Translations under genes and position numbers: made by a program
Shown here: piece by piece, positions 1 to 13,191 of the stretch
Layout: every line of letters starts with the position of its first letter
Numbering within the stretch: the stretch's first letter is position 1
Source of the DNA: Kitasatospora sp. NBC_00458
Lineage (GTDB): Bacteria; Actinomycetota; Actinomycetes; Streptomycetales; Streptomycetaceae
Direction of reading: 5' to 3'
Assembly (NCBI RefSeq): GCF_036013975.1
Contig: NZ_CP107904.1
Span: 1,984,001 to 2,048,000, forward strand
DNA: 64,000 bases
Notes under the pieces: model-generated
What the model saw: the letters and a program-made list of their open reading frames with translations, nothing else
The model's database searches: none
Told to the model about the DNA's origin: nothing

Positions 1-730
1 CCTCGTCGGGGGTGGCCGGGGCGGCGGGGGTGCGGCCGCGCGGGCCGAGCAGGCGGGTCCAGCCGCCGGTGCGTCCGCGGTCGGCGAGGGCGCGGACGGC
101 CCGGTCGCCGATCAGCTGGACGACGGTCACGATGATCACCAGCTCCGCGACGATGATCCACATGAAGGCGGTCTCGAAGCGGAAGTAGCCGTAGTTGATG
201 GCGAGGGTGCCGAGGCCGCCGCCGCCGACGACGCCGGCCATGGCGGAGTAGCTGATCAGGGTGATGACCGTGGTGGTGACGGAGGCCACGAGGGCGGGCA
301 GGGCCTCGGGGATCAGCGTCTTGCGGACGATGGTCCAGGTGGAGCCGCCCATGGCCTGGACGGCCTCGACGAGGCCGCGGTCGACCTCGCGGATCGAGGT
401 CTCGACCAGGCGGGCGAAGAAGGGGATCGCGCCGATGGTGAGCGGCACGGTGGCGGCCTCCCAGCCGATGGAGGTGCCGACGAGCCAGCGGGTGAAGGAG
501 ATCAGGGCGATCATCAGGATGATGAACGGCACCGAGCGGGCGATGTTCACGGCGGCGCCGAGCACCTTGTTGACCGGCCGGTTCTGCAGCAGGCCGCCCT
601 TGTCGGTGAGGACGAGGAGGACGCCCAGGGGGAGGCCGAGCAGCACGGTGCCGGCGGTGGAGACGCCGACCATCTGGAGGGTCTCCCAGGTGGCGGGCCA
701 CATCAGTTCCTGCATCTGGTCCCAGGTCAT
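1..730 (-). CDS. metI: Methionine ABC transporter permease MetI (3' end beyond window)
   Basis: Inner-membrane permease of the D/L-methionine importer (MetNIQ type). The reading frame starts at the ATG at 730 and stays open to the window edge, covering about 243 residues. It begins MTWDQMQELM and shows several hydrophobic segments and the binding-protein-dependent permease loop, with an EAVQAMGGS stretch that should contact the coupling helix of the ATPase. The start overlaps the metN stop (ATGA), so the two are translationally coupled. The substrate-binding protein MetQ would be expected beyond the left edge. Family assignment is firm; methionine specificity is inferred from the NIL-domain ATPase next to it. 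Confidence 0.9.
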   Translation of the reverse strand, partial: MTWDQMQELMWPATWETLQMVGVSTAGTVLLGLPLGVLLVLTDKGGLLQNRPVNKVLGAAVNIARSVPFIILMIALISFTRWLVGTSIGWEAATVPLTIGAIPFFARLVETSIREVDRGLVEAVQAMGGSTWTIVRKTLIPEALPALVASVTTTVITLISYSAMAGVVGGGGLGTLAINYGYFRFETAFMWIIVAELVIIVTVVQLIGDRAVRALADRGRTGGWTRLLGPRGRTPAAPATPDE

Positions 731-1752
731 GCCGCCGCTCCGTTCGCCGTCTCGATCACGTCGACCTGCAGGCCCTGCTCGCGCAGGAAGCCGATCGGCA
801 CCACGTTGTCCGCGCGGGAGCCGGGGAGTTCGACCCGCATCCGGCCGACCATGCGGCCGGCGATGGTCTCGACGGCGGCGCCGAGGATGTTGATGTCGAT
901 CTGGTAGGTGCGGGCGAGCTGGGAGACGAAGGGCCGGGCGGAGCTGTCGCCCTGGAAGGTGATCTCCAGCACGGTGCTGCCGGGGTGGCCGGTGCCGAAC
1001 TCGCTGAGCGGGAAGAGTTCGCGGGCCAGTTCGGAGCCGGGCTTGGCGAGCAGGTCGGTGAGCTCGCCGGACTCGACGACCCGGCCGCCGCGCATCAGGG
1101 CGGCGGAGTCGCAGACGGACTTGATGACGTCCATCTCGTGGGTGATCAGCAGGACGGTGAGGCCGAGCTGCTGGTTGAGGTCGCGCAGCAGTTTGAGGAT
1201 CGACCGGGTGGTCTCGGGGTCGAGCGCGGAGGTGGCCTCGTCGGAGAGCAGCACCTTGGGGTCGCCGGCGAGGGCGCGGGCGATGCCGACGCGCTGCTTC
1301 TGGCCGCCGGAGAGCTGGGCGGGGTAGCTGCGGGCCTTGTCGCCGAGGCCGACGAGGTCGAGCAGTTCGGCGGCCTTGCGGCGGCGCTCGGTGCGGTCCA
1401 GTCCGATGATCTCCAGGGAGAGCTCGACGTTCTGCTGGACGGTCCGGGAGGAGAGCAGGTTGAAGTGCTGGAAGACCATGCCGATCCCGCGGCGGGCCTC
1501 GCGCAGTTCCTTGCCGGCGCGGTTCTCGCCGCCGGGGAGGGCGGTGAGTTCGACGCCGTCCACGGTGACGGTTCCGGAGCTGGGCCGCTCCAGCATGTTG
1601 ACGCAGCGGATGAGGGTCGACTTGCCGGCACCGCTGGTGCCGACGACTCCGTAGACCTCGCCGGGGCGGACGTGGAGGTCGACGCCGGCGAGGGCGGTCA
1701 CCTCGCGGCCGCTGGAGCGGTAGACCTTGGTGAGGTCCGTGGTGGTGATCAC
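727..1752 (-). CDS. metN: Methionine import ATP-binding protein MetN
   Basis: ATPase subunit of the methionine importer, 341 residues from the GTG at 1752. I chose this start because a GGAAG ribosome-binding site sits just upstream and homologues begin with the ITTTDLTKVY stretch; the longer frame to 1854 adds only Pro/Arg-rich sequence that belongs to the leader. Walker A GTSGAGKST is at about residues 39-46, signature LSGGQ at 147-151 and Walker B VLLSDE at 167-172. A C-terminal NIL domain (about 265-335), the usual methionine-sensing domain of MetN, follows. The stop overlaps the metI start. Confidence 0.95.
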   Translation of the reverse strand: MITTTDLTKVYRSSGREVTALAGVDLHVRPGEVYGVVGTSGAGKSTLIRCVNMLERPSSGTVTVDGVELTALPGGENRAGKELREARRGIGMVFQHFNLLSSRTVQQNVELSLEIIGLDRTERRRKAAELLDLVGLGDKARSYPAQLSGGQKQRVGIARALAGDPKVLLSDEATSALDPETTRSILKLLRDLNQQLGLTVLLITHEMDVIKSVCDSAALMRGGRVVESGELTDLLAKPGSELARELFPLSEFGTGHPGSTVLEITFQGDSSARPFVSQLARTYQIDINILGAAVETIAGRMVGRMRVELPGSRADNVVPIGFLREQGLQVDVIETANGAAA

Positions 1753-1777
1753 AGCTGCTTCCGTGGGTCGGGGGCGG

Positions 1778-1869
1778 GGCGGCGTGCGGCCGCCGGACCG
1801 GGTTGCGGTCGGCGACGTGGACGGCGTTGCGCCAGGGGGGTCCGGACCTGCCACCCCTTGATCGTCGCC
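1778..1869 (-). promoter_or_regulatory. Candidate structured 5' leader (riboswitch-like) of metNI
   Basis: Four stem elements enclosed by a 7-bp helix (1863-1869 with 1811-1817) lie immediately 5' of the metN start. The context (methionine importer) makes a methionine- or SAM-responsive element plausible. I cannot match it to the SAM-I or SAM-IV consensus, so the class is not named. Confidence 0.35.
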
Positions 1870-2202
1870 GTTGGACGGCCGGGCCGCGCGACGGCGTGGC
1901 CCTTACGTGTCAACGGTGATCGGCCACCCGCCCGTGGGTGGGCAGGCGGATGGAGGGGGTGGTGACGGCAGGCTGGGCTCGCTCACTCGGACGGGAGCGG
2001 CCGGGTCTCGCTTCGGGGCGCGAGGTGTGGTCCCCCGGCCGGTGGCGAGGGGGAGGGACGGTGGCCCTCAGCGGTGACACATTCGACGGCACATGGCACT
2101 CTCACCTGCCGGCAGGGTGCCGGTGGGGGTCCATTTCGTCGTCGCAGTCATGTGAGCCAGTAAATCAGATGGGTCGATTTGGTCCCAACTATTTGGACCT
2201 TC

Positions 2203-2219
2203 TGTCCGCAATGCGGACA
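2203..2219. promoter_or_regulatory. 17-bp palindrome, candidate operator
   Basis: TGTCCGCA, one central base, TGCGGACA: a perfect inverted repeat in a locally AT-rich stretch. A second, weaker pair GGTCC/GGACC (2181-2185 and 2195-2199) lies next to it. It sits between the GNAT gene and the met leader, so it may serve the met promoter; the regulator is unknown. Confidence 0.35.
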
Positions 2220-2311
2220 CTTACCGCTCTCACCTGCGGAAACGTCGACCGGCGTCGCCTTCGGTGGTCCGAATGATGGCGACGCCGGTCGGGAGGGCTG
2301 CGGGTGGGGGG

Positions 2312-2812
2312 TCAGGCGGTGGCGGCGAGCTCGCTCACCGCGGCCTTCTCCAGGCGGACCAGGCTGAGCCGGCCGCTGACCTTCTCCACGGCGGTCTGCC
2401 GGTAGCCCTGGCGGGCGTACAGGCGCAGGTTGCCCAGGCTGCGGTGGCCGGTGAACAGCCGGTACGCGGTGACCGCGCCGTCCTCGGCGAGGCGGCGTTC
2501 GAGCGCCTCCAGCAGTCGGCCGCCGAGACCGTGCCGCTGCATCCGGGGGTGGACGACCAGGCGCCCTATCCGCCCGACGCCGTCGGGCCCGAGCCGGCCG
2601 CGCACGGTCCCGACGATCTCGCCGCCGAGGCGGGCGACCAGGAAGTGCTGTTCGGTCAGTTCGGCGCGCAGGCTCTCCAGGGACTGTGTCAGGGGCTCGA
2701 TGGCCCAGTCGCCGTAGAGCTCGGCTTCGGTCTGGTAGCCGAGGTACTGGAGCTTGAGGATCTGCTCCGCGTCCTCCGCCTCGGCGGTCGAGATGATCAC
2801 GCTCATGCCCAT
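2312..2812 (-). CDS. GNAT family N-acetyltransferase
   Basis: Predicted acetyl-CoA-dependent N-acetyltransferase, 166 residues. The ATG at 2812 is preferred because GGGGAGG lies 9 nt upstream; the downstream ATG at 2806 is an alternative and the upstream one at 2866 has no such site. The acetyl-CoA binding motif region is visible as RIGRLVVHPRMQRHGLGGRLLEAL (motif A, given here in parts: LVVHPRMQRHGLGGRL). A late LYARQGY segment is the typical beta-6/7 motif B. The substrate cannot be told. It stands alone, with gaps of about 500 bp on both sides. Confidence 0.85.
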   Translation of the reverse strand: MGMSVIISTAEAEDAEQILKLQYLGYQTEAELYGDWAIEPLTQSLESLRAELTEQHFLVARLGGEIVGTVRGRLGPDGVGRIGRLVVHPRMQRHGLGGRLLEALERRLAEDGAVTAYRLFTGHRSLGNLRLYARQGYRQTAVEKVSGRLSLVRLEKAAVSELAATA

Positions 2813-3302
2813 GTGCGGGGGCCTCCCCATCGTTGTGCCCGGCGCGCGAACGTGAGGGTGTCGCACCGGATGCCCTGCCGGAGATGTCCCGGCCGGGGGT
2901 CTTCCCGAGCCGGGGGTGGCGCACGAACGTACCAGCCGCGCGTCCCTGGTGAGGTCCGCGCCGCCGGCGGCGTGCTCACGGTCAGTATCCGAGTGACCGC
3001 GCCACCGTCAAGAGCTACGTTCGCCAGCGCCTTACCCGCGCGTCAGCTGTCCTCAACCTCCCGGCCGCCGGACGTGGCGAGGGTCACGCCCGGCGGCGGC
3101 GGGTCGGGCGCGGCCGGGAGGGCGCGGACGGGGGTGGAACGTGGCGGGCGTCACGCCCGCCGGGTCCGGGGCGGGGCCGGGGCCGGAGCCGGAACGGACC
3201 CGGCCGGCGGGGCGGGAGCGACGGGACGGGGACGGCGGGGGGGGACGGCGGGACGGGGACGGGCGGGAGGGCCGGGGTCCGGCCGGGCGCGGCGCCCCGC
3301 CG
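2813..3302. other. 490-bp gap, no gene seen
   Basis: Contains the upstream region of the GNAT gene and, at about 3150-3290, a G-rich run of imperfect GGGACGGGGAC/GGCGGGA repeats. Frames crossing it are Gly/Arg-rich artefacts of composition. No hairpin with a clear terminator form was found. Confidence 0.5.
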
Positions 3303-3560
3303 TCAGGCGTAGCGCTCGGCGTGGAGGCGGGCGCGGAGGCAGGCGAGGCAGCGGGAGCGGGTCGGTCCGATGGAGCCGCGGGGCATGCCGAGGCGTTCGG
3401 AGAGTTCGCGGTAGGTCGGCGGCGGGTCCTCGGCGAGGGCGGCGACCAGTTGCGGGCAGCGGCCGGGCAGCGCGGCCACCGCCTCCCGGACGAGGCGGCG
3501 TCGCAGCTCGGCGAGGACCTCGTCCTCGGCGGAGGGGACGTACGGGAGGTTGGTGCACAT
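3303..3560 (-). CDS. Small sigma-70 region-4-like HTH protein
   Basis: An 85-residue protein starting at the ATG at 3560. The first half (about 11-50) is an acidic/Arg-rich helix pair. The second half (about 50-80) reads TYRELSERLGMPRGSIGPTR, the helix-turn-helix of sigma region 4.2, followed by a basic C-terminal helix. It lacks regions 2 and 3, so it cannot be a complete sigma factor. It could be a DNA-binding accessory or anti-/co-sigma protein, or a remnant. It is intact, ends in a proper stop and is separated from argH by a strong bidirectional hairpin. Confidence 0.7.
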   Translation of the reverse strand: MCTNLPYVPSAEDEVLAELRRRLVREAVAALPGRCPQLVAALAEDPPPTYRELSERLGMPRGSIGPTRSRCLACLRARLHAERYA

Positions 3561-3620
3561 ACCGTGGATGACCGGGTGCGGGCCGGGCCGGTTACGCCCG
3601 TCCGGTCGCGTCCGCGCGAA

Positions 3621-3651
3621 AGGGGCGCGACGGTCGGACCGTCGCGCCCCT
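3621..3651. terminator. Terminator hairpin downstream of argH
   Basis: Perfect 14-bp stem (3621-3634 with 3638-3651) and 3-nt loop between argH and the small region-4 gene. Confidence 0.8.
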
Positions 3652-3673
3652 CCCCCGGACCGGTGACCGGGTG

Positions 3674-5230
<1,557 letters not shown>

Positions 5231-6424
5231 TCAGCCGAGGTCGCGCCGGGCGGCGATCTTCGAGGAGAGCCCGAAGATCTCGATGAAGCCCTTGGACATC
5301 GACTGGTCGAAGGTGTCGCCGGTGTCGTAGGTGGCGAGGTTGAAGTCGTACAGCGACTGGTCGGACTTCCGGCCGTTGACGACGGCCCGGCCGCCGTGCA
5401 GGACCATCCGGATGTCGCCGGAGACGTGCTGGTTGGCCTCGTCGACGAAGCCGTCCAGGGCGCGCTTGAGCGGGGAGAACCAGAGGCCGTCGTAGACCAG
5501 CTCGGCCCACCGCTGCTCGACCTGCCGCTTGTAGCGGGCCAGCTCGCGCTCCAGGGTGACGTTCTCCAGCGCCTGGTGGGCGGTGATCAGGGCGATCGCG
5601 CCGGGGGCCTCGTAGATCTCCCGGGACTTGATGCCGACGAGCCGGTCCTCGACCATGTCGAGCCGGCCGATGCCCTGGGCGCCGGCCCGCTTGTTGAGCT
5701 CCTCGATGGCCTGGAGGACGGTCACCTTGCGGCCGTCGACGGCGACGGGGACGCCGGCGTCGAAGGTGATGACCACCTCGTCGGCCTCGCGCGGGGTGGC
5801 CGGGTTCTGCGTGTACTCGTAGACGTCCTCGATCGGGGCGTTCCAGATGTCCTCCAGGAAGCCGGTCTCGACGGCCCGTCCGAAGACGTTCTGGTCGATC
5901 GAGTACGGGGACTTCTTGGTGGTGGCGATCGGCAGGCCCTTGGACTCGGCGAAGGCGATGGCCTTGTCCCGGGTCATCGCGTAGTCGCGGACCGGGGCGA
6001 TGCACTTCAGGCCGGGGGCCAGCGAGTTGATGCCGACCTCGAACCGGACCTGGTCGTTGCCCTTGCCGGTGCAGCCGTGGGCGACGGTGGTGGCGCCGTG
6101 CTTCTGCGCGGCGGCGACCAGGTGCTTGACGATGACCGGCCGGGAGAGGGCGGACACCAGGGGGTACTCGCCCTGGTAGAGGGCGTTGGCCTTGAGGGCC
6201 GGGAGGCAGTACTCGTCGGCGAACTCGTCGCGGGCGTCCGCGACCTCGGCCTCGACGGCACCGCAGTCCAGCGCCCGCTGGCGGATGACGTCCAGGTCCT
6301 CGCCGCCCTGGCCGACGTCGACGGCGACGGCGATGACCTCGGCGCCCGTCTCCTCGGCGATCCAGCCGATGCAGACGGACGTGTCCAGACCGCCCGAGTA
6401 GGCGAGTACGACGCGCTCGGTCAC
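5231..6424 (-). CDS. argG: Argininosuccinate synthase
   Basis: ATP-dependent condensation of citrulline and aspartate. From the GTG at 6424 it has 397 residues. This start is chosen because GAAGGAG lies 7 nt upstream and homologues begin (M)[13 protein letters not shown]; the ATG at 6481 lies inside the operator region. The PP-loop SGGLDTS is at 10-16. Upstream (6465-6497) are two ARG-box-like sequences, so ArgR repression is expected. The gene forms the second arginine transcription unit with argH. Confidence 0.98.
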   Translation of the reverse strand: MTERVVLAYSGGLDTSVCIGWIAEETGAEVIAVAVDVGQGGEDLDVIRQRALDCGAVEAEVADARDEFADEYCLPALKANALYQGEYPLVSALSRPVIVKHLVAAAQKHGATTVAHGCTGKGNDQVRFEVGINSLAPGLKCIAPVRDYAMTRDKAIAFAESKGLPIATTKKSPYSIDQNVFGRAVETGFLEDIWNAPIEDVYEYTQNPATPREADEVVITFDAGVPVAVDGRKVTVLQAIEELNKRAGAQGIGRLDMVEDRLVGIKSREIYEAPGAIALITAHQALENVTLERELARYKRQVEQRWAELVYDGLWFSPLKRALDGFVDEANQHVSGDIRMVLHGGRAVVNGRKSDQSLYDFNLATYDTGDTFDQSMSKGFIEIFGLSSKIAARRDLG

Positions 6425-6464
6425 GGCTTTCTCCTTCACAACTGTGCGAACAGGCTTACGGCGA

Positions 6465-6497
6465 TAGGCATAAGTATGCACTACTCCGTATGAAACT
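6465..6497 (-). promoter_or_regulatory. ARG boxes upstream of argG
   Basis: On the minus strand the core GCATACTTATGC is palindromic, and a partial copy beginning TTTCATAC lies a few nt upstream, the usual paired arrangement for ArgR. They lie about 40-75 nt before the argG start in an AT-rich island. Confidence 0.75.
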
Positions 6498-6597
6498 CAA
6501 AACGCTTGCCCGGAGCGTTCTCGGAGGTGGCCCCGGAGGGGGTGCGGACGCGCCGCGGAGGCCCCGTGGGCGCGCCGCGGGGGGCTCGCGGATACGA

Positions 6598-6626
6598 CTG
6601 TGGGCCCGGGGGTACCGGGCCCACAG
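6598..6626 (-). terminator. Terminator after argR
   Basis: Perfect 12-bp stem (6598-6609 with 6615-6626) and 5-nt loop just past the argR stop; closes the argCJBDR operon. Confidence 0.8.
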
Positions 6627-6638
6627 GAGGGGGTGTCG

Positions 6639-7187
6639 CTACTGGGCCTTCGCCTGGGCCAACTGCATCAGGTGGTCCGCGAGGGCCTGGCCGCCGGCCG
6701 GGTCCCGGCTGATCAGCAGGACGGTGTCGTCACCGGCGATGGTGCCGATGATCTCGAACACCTCCGCCTGGTCGATCGCCGAGGCGAGGAACTGGGCCGC
6801 GCCCGGCGGGGTGCGCAGCACGACGAGGTTGCCGGAGGCCGTGGCGGAGACCATGAGTTCGCCGGCCAGCCGGGCCATCCGGCCCTCGGTGGCGGACTCC
6901 CCCATCGGTGCGCGGGGGGTGCGGTCGCCGCCCTCGGCCGGGACGGCGTAGATCAGCGCGCCGTCCCGGTTGCGGATCTTCACCGCGCCCAGCTCGTCCA
7001 GGTCCCGGGAGAGGGTGGCCTGGGTGACCACCAGTCCGTCGTCGGCGAGCAGCTTGGCGAGCTGGCTCTGCGAGCGCACGGGCTGGCGGGTGAGCAGGTC
7101 CACGATCCGCCGGTGGCGCGCGGTGCGGGTCTGCGGGACCTGCGGCGTCGGGCCGGCGGCGGGCTGGCCGGAGTGGGGAACGGTCAT
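6639..7187 (-). CDS. argR: Arginine repressor
   Basis: 182-residue ArgR/AhrC-type regulator, hexameric when arginine binds. The ATG at 7187 follows GGGAGAATAATCAC. The N-terminal winged helix contains [20 protein letters not shown] (about 45-65) and the SRDL recognition helix. The C-terminal oligomerisation/arginine-binding domain includes [12 protein letters not shown]. It is the last gene of argCJBDR, 17 nt after argD, and should repress its own operon and argG through the ARG boxes. Confidence 0.97.
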   Translation of the reverse strand: MTVPHSGQPAAGPTPQVPQTRTARHRRIVDLLTRQPVRSQSQLAKLLADDGLVVTQATLSRDLDELGAVKIRNRDGALIYAVPAEGGDRTPRAPMGESATEGRMARLAGELMVSATASGNLVVLRTPPGAAQFLASAIDQAEVFEIIGTIAGDDTVLLISRDPAGGQALADHLMQLAQAKAQ

Positions 7188-7204
7188 GTGATTATTCTCC
7201 CGGA

Positions 7205-8413
7205 CTACGCTCGGTTCGCATCGTCCGGGGCGTCCTCGCGGACCGCCCGGAGGACGGCCGGCAGGGCGGCGAGGAAGGCGTCCGCCTCCTGCTCGGTGAG
7301 CACCAGCGGCGGGGCGAGCCGGACCGCGTCCGGGACGGCGGCGTTGACGAGGAAGCCGGCGTCCTGGAGTCCGGCCTGGATCCTGGCCGAGACCGGTTCG
7401 GTGAGGACGATGCCGAGCAGCAGTCCGGAGCCGCGCACGTGTGCGACGAGCGGGTCGCCGATCGCCTCGACGCCGTGCCGCAGCCGGTCGCCGGTCTTGC
7501 GGGCGTGCTCCAGCAGGCCTTCGGACTCGATGGTGTCCAGCACCGCGAGGGCGGCGGCGGCGACCACCGGGTTGCCGCCGAAGGTGGTGCCGTGCTGGCC
7601 GGGGGTGAGCAGGTCGGCGGCCGGTCCGAAGGCGAGCACCGCGCCGATCGGCAGGCCGCCGCCGAGGGCCTTGGCGAGCGTGACGACGTCCGGTTCGACG
7701 CCCTCGTGGGCCTGGTGGGCGAACCAGTGGCCGGTGCGGCCGATGCCGGTCTGGATCTCGTCCAGGACGAGCAGGGTGCCGGTGGCGCGGGTGATCTCGC
7801 GGGCGGCGGTGAGGTAGCCGTCCGGCAGCGGGACGGCGCCGTTCTCGCCCTGGATCGGCTCCAGGAAGACGGCGGCGGTCTCGGTGGTGACGGCGGCGCG
7901 CAGCGCCTCGACGTCGCCGAACGGGACGTGGGTGACGTCGCCGGGCAGCGGCAGGAACGGCGCCTGCTTGGCGGGCTGGCCGGTGAGCGCGAGGGCGCCC
8001 ATGGTGCGGCCGTGGAAGCCGCCCTCCAGGGCGACGACGTGGGTGCGGCCGGTCCGGCGGCCGATCTTGAAGGCGGCCTCGTTGGCCTCGGCGCCGGAGT
8101 TGCAGAAGAAGACCCGGCCCGGGCGGCCGTCGAGGGCGAGCAGCCGCTCGGCGAGGGCGATGGTCGGCTCGGCCATGAAGAGGTTGGAGACGTGGCCGAG
8201 GGTGGCGATCTGCCGGCTGACGGCCTCGACGACCGCCGGGTGGGCGGTGCCGAGGGCGTTGACGGCGATGCCGCCGAGCAGGTCGGTGTACTCGTTGCCG
8301 TCGGCGTCCCACAGCTTGCTGCCCTCACCGCGGACCAGCGGGATGCGGGGGGTGCCGTAGTTGTCGGTGAACGCGTGCTGCCACCGGTCGGTGAGCTTGT
8401 CGTTGGAAGTCAT
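7205..8413 (-). CDS. argD: Acetylornithine aminotransferase
   Basis: PLP enzyme (class III aminotransferase) converting N-acetylglutamate semialdehyde to N-acetylornithine. It has 402 residues from the ATG at 8413, which overlaps the argB stop (ATGA). The PLP-lysine motif [13 protein letters not shown] and the phosphate-binding GTTFGGNPV stretch are intact. The upstream in-frame extension is only the shadow of argB. Confidence 0.97.
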   Translation of the reverse strand: MTSNDKLTDRWQHAFTDNYGTPRIPLVRGEGSKLWDADGNEYTDLLGGIAVNALGTAHPAVVEAVSRQIATLGHVSNLFMAEPTIALAERLLALDGRPGRVFFCNSGAEANEAAFKIGRRTGRTHVVALEGGFHGRTMGALALTGQPAKQAPFLPLPGDVTHVPFGDVEALRAAVTTETAAVFLEPIQGENGAVPLPDGYLTAAREITRATGTLLVLDEIQTGIGRTGHWFAHQAHEGVEPDVVTLAKALGGGLPIGAVLAFGPAADLLTPGQHGTTFGGNPVVAAAALAVLDTIESEGLLEHARKTGDRLRHGVEAIGDPLVAHVRGSGLLLGIVLTEPVSARIQAGLQDAGFLVNAAVPDAVRLAPPLVLTEQEADAFLAALPAVLRAVREDAPDDANRA

Positions 8414-9342
8414 GCCAGTCCCCCGGTCACGGTCGTCTCGTCGTCCGGCACGACCATCGTGCCGATGCCCTCGTCGGTGAAGATCTCCAGCAGCAGGCTG
8501 TGCGCCACCCGGCCGTCGAGCACGCGGGCGGTGCCGACGCCGGAGCGGACGGCGCGCAGGCAGCCCTCCATCTTGGGGAGCATGCCGGTGGCCAGGCCGG
8601 GCAGCAGCTCCTCCAGTTCGCTCGCGCCGAGCTGGCTGATCACGTCGTCGGAGTTCGGCCAGTCCTTGTAGAGGCCCTCGACGTCGGTGAGGACGACGAG
8701 CATCTCGGCGCCGAGTGCGACCGCCAGCGCGGAGGCGGCGGTGTCGGCGTTGATGTTGTAGACGTGGCCGTCGGTGCCGCGGGCGATCGAGGAGATCACC
8801 GGGATGCGGCCGTCGGCGATGAGCGCCTTCACCGCGCCCGCTTCGATGTTGACGATGTCGCCGACCAGGCCGATGTCGACCTGCTCGCCGTCGACGACCG
8901 CGTACCGCTTGACGGCGGTCATGGTGTGGGCGTCCTCGCCGGTCATGCCGACCGCGAAGGGGCCGTGGCTGTTGAGCAGGCCGACCAGTTCGCGCTGGAC
9001 CTGGCCGGCCAGCACCATCCGGACCACGTCCATGGTCTCGGGGGTGGTGACCCGCAGGCCGTTGGTGAAGGAGGACTCCAGCCCGAGCCGGTCGAGCTGG
9101 GCGCTGATCTGCGGGCCGCCGCCGTGCACCACGACGGGGTGGAGGCCCGCGTAGCGGAGGAAGACGACGTCCTGGGCGAAGGCGGCCTTGAGCTCGTCGT
9201 CGACCATGGCGTTGCCGCCGAACTTGATGACGACGGTCTTGCCGTGGAAGCGCTCCAGCCACGGCAGCGCCTCGATGAGCGTGATGGCCTTGGGCAACGC
9301 GGTGTTGTTGCGGGCCTGTTCGCCCTTGGGTGCGATCTGCAC
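8410..9342 (-). CDS. argB: Acetylglutamate kinase
   Basis: 310 residues, GTG start at 9342, 30 nt after argJ. The N-terminal phosphate-binding [12 protein letters not shown] (about 35-46) and the conserved HGGGPQIS loop are intact. It phosphorylates N-acetylglutamate and is the likely arginine-feedback point in a pathway that uses the cyclic ArgJ route. The stop overlaps the argD start. Confidence 0.97.
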   Translation of the reverse strand: MQIAPKGEQARNNTALPKAITLIEALPWLERFHGKTVVIKFGGNAMVDDELKAAFAQDVVFLRYAGLHPVVVHGGGPQISAQLDRLGLESSFTNGLRVTTPETMDVVRMVLAGQVQRELVGLLNSHGPFAVGMTGEDAHTMTAVKRYAVVDGEQVDIGLVGDIVNIEAGAVKALIADGRIPVISSIARGTDGHVYNINADTAASALAVALGAEMLVVLTDVEGLYKDWPNSDDVISQLGASELEELLPGLATGMLPKMEGCLRAVRSGVGTARVLDGRVAHSLLLEIFTDEGIGTMVVPDDETTVTGGLA

Positions 9343-9372
9343 GTTTTCCGTCCCCGGCTCGGGTGGCTGGTC

Positions 9373-11731
<2,359 letters not shown>

Positions 11732-11820
11732 CCTGGCGGGGAAACGGCCGGTTTCCGGGCCCGGCACTCCGGGCCCCGGCGCTCCGGTAGCAGGCGGGTG
11801 GGCGCCGGGCGCCCCGCGGT

Positions 11821-13023
11821 TCACCGGCGGACGGCCCGCAGCACGACGAACTTCGGGTTCCCCGCCACGATCCGGCAGTTCCCGAAGAGACGGCGCAGCT
11901 TGACGTGGTAGCCGAGGTGCCGGTTGCCGACCACCCAGAGCTCACCGCCCGGCCGCAGGGCACGGCGGGCGCCGGTGAACATCCGCCAGGCGGTCGCGTC
12001 GGTGGTGGCCTGGTGGGAGTGGAACGGCGGGTTGTTGAGCACGAGGTCCACCGAACCGGGCGGCACGGCCTCGGCCGCCAGCGCGTCCGCGGTCAGGAAC
12101 TCCGCCCGGGCGTCCGGGCCGAGCGCGGCGCGGAAGGTCTCCTCCGCCGAGGCCACCGCCTGGTGGGACTCGTCCACGAAGACCAGCTCGACACCGGGCG
12201 AGGCCAGCGCGGCCGCGGTGCCCACCACGCCGTTGCCGCAGCCGAGGTCGACGACGCGCCGGCCCGGCTCCGCGGTCGGGAGGTGGGCGAGGAGGAAGCG
12301 GGTGCCGACGTCGAGGCGGTCGGCGCAGAACGTGCCCGCGTGGTTGACCGCGGTGCGCCCGGCGGCCGGGCCGATGTCCGCGGGCAGCGCGTAGCGGTGC
12401 GGCCAGGGGTTGGGGCCGGGGTCGAGCGACCCGTCCGGGGTGCAGAGGATCAGCCGGGCCTTGCGGACCGCCAGCGAGGTCCGGGTCGGGCCGAGGATGC
12501 GCTCGAAGAGCCGGAGGGTGGAGGTGTGGATCTCGGTGACCATGCCGGTGCCGATCACCACGGTGCCCGGGTGGACCGCCGGGGCGAGGCGGTGCAGCTG
12601 GTCCTCCAGCAGCGCGAGGCTCTTGGGGACGCGAACCAGCAGGACGTCGATCCGCTCGGGCGGGGCGTCCCGGGTGGTGAGCAGCCGGACGGCGGCGGGG
12701 TCGGCGCCGGCCCGGGCGAGGTTGGCGCCGGTGGCCCGCTGGGCGAGGTGGGAGTCGCTGATCTGGACGGGGGCGTGGCCGGCGAGCGCGGTGGTCAGGG
12801 CGCCCCAGCGGTCGCCGAGGACGGTCACCGCGCGGCCGGTGAGGTCGGTGGGCCCGTCCTGGGCGGAGTCGGTCTCGCCGGCCAGGTGCCGCAGCAGGTA
12901 CTCGTCGGCGGCGTCCCAGGCGCGCAGCCGTTCGCGCGGGTCCTCCGGGTAGCGGGTGAGGTCGAGGCTGCCCCAGGGGGTGGCGAAGGGGGTCGTGGCG
13001 GCGGGCGTCGGGAGGCGGTTCAT
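11821..13023 (-). CDS. RlmG/RsmC-like rRNA guanine-N2 methyltransferase
   Basis: 400 residues from the ATG at 13023. The first half is the degenerate MTS-like duplicate typical of RlmG and RsmC. The second half is a class I SAM methyltransferase with VVDLGCGNGVVG and the N-methyltransferase motif NNPPFH. Together these predict methylation of a guanine N2 in 16S or 23S rRNA. Which rRNA cannot be decided from sequence alone; annotation pipelines often call the actinobacterial protein methyltransferase small domain. It stands alone upstream of the argC control region. Confidence 0.88.
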   Translation of the reverse strand: MNRLPTPAATTPFATPWGSLDLTRYPEDPRERLRAWDAADEYLLRHLAGETDSAQDGPTDLTGRAVTVLGDRWGALTTALAGHAPVQISDSHLAQRATGANLARAGADPAAVRLLTTRDAPPERIDVLLVRVPKSLALLEDQLHRLAPAVHPGTVVIGTGMVTEIHTSTLRLFERILGPTRTSLAVRKARLILCTPDGSLDPGPNPWPHRYALPADIGPAAGRTAVNHAGTFCADRLDVGTRFLLAHLPTAEPGRRVVDLGCGNGVVGTAAALASPGVELVFVDESHQAVASAEETFRAALGPDARAEFLTADALAAEAVPPGSVDLVLNNPPFHSHQATTDATAWRMFTGARRALRPGGELWVVGNRHLGYHVKLRRLFGNCRIVAGNPKFVVLRAVRR

Positions 13024-13191
13024 CGTGGCCCAGGCTAGCCGACGGGCTGGCCCGGCCGGTCGGCGGCGGCGGTGGGCGGGTGCGGGGCCGCGGGCGGCCC
13101 GGGGCCCGGCGGGCGGGGCGGTTCGGCCGGCGCCGGGCGCGCTCGGGGACTGCGGCTGATACTGGAAGGGCCCGAGGGAAGGGGCGCGGCC

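Larger units (their letters stand above)
1753..2311. other. 559-bp gap upstream of metN with structured leader
   Basis: No convincing gene. On the minus strand the 100 nt before metN are packed with stems: a long-range helix GGCGACG (1863-1869) with CGTCGCC (1811-1817), a GGCG-loop-CGCC hairpin at 1823-1833, a GACC/GGTC hairpin near 1794-1813 and a 6-bp GGCGGC/GCCGCC hairpin at 1778-1794 just before the ribosome-binding site. A TTGACA-like -35 hexamer lies at 1908-1913 without a good -10. Further right, 2148-2235 is relatively AT-rich and contains a 17-bp palindrome at 2203-2219. Confidence 0.5.

Noticed and set aside
2148..2250. Minus-strand zinc-finger-like peptide (KCPHCGQK...)
   Set aside because: No start codon in frame, poor third-position GC, and the CPHCGQ part is produced by the palindrome at 2203-2219.
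6482..6638. Small gene between argG and argR
   Set aside because: The short frames only cover the ARG boxes and the argR terminator.
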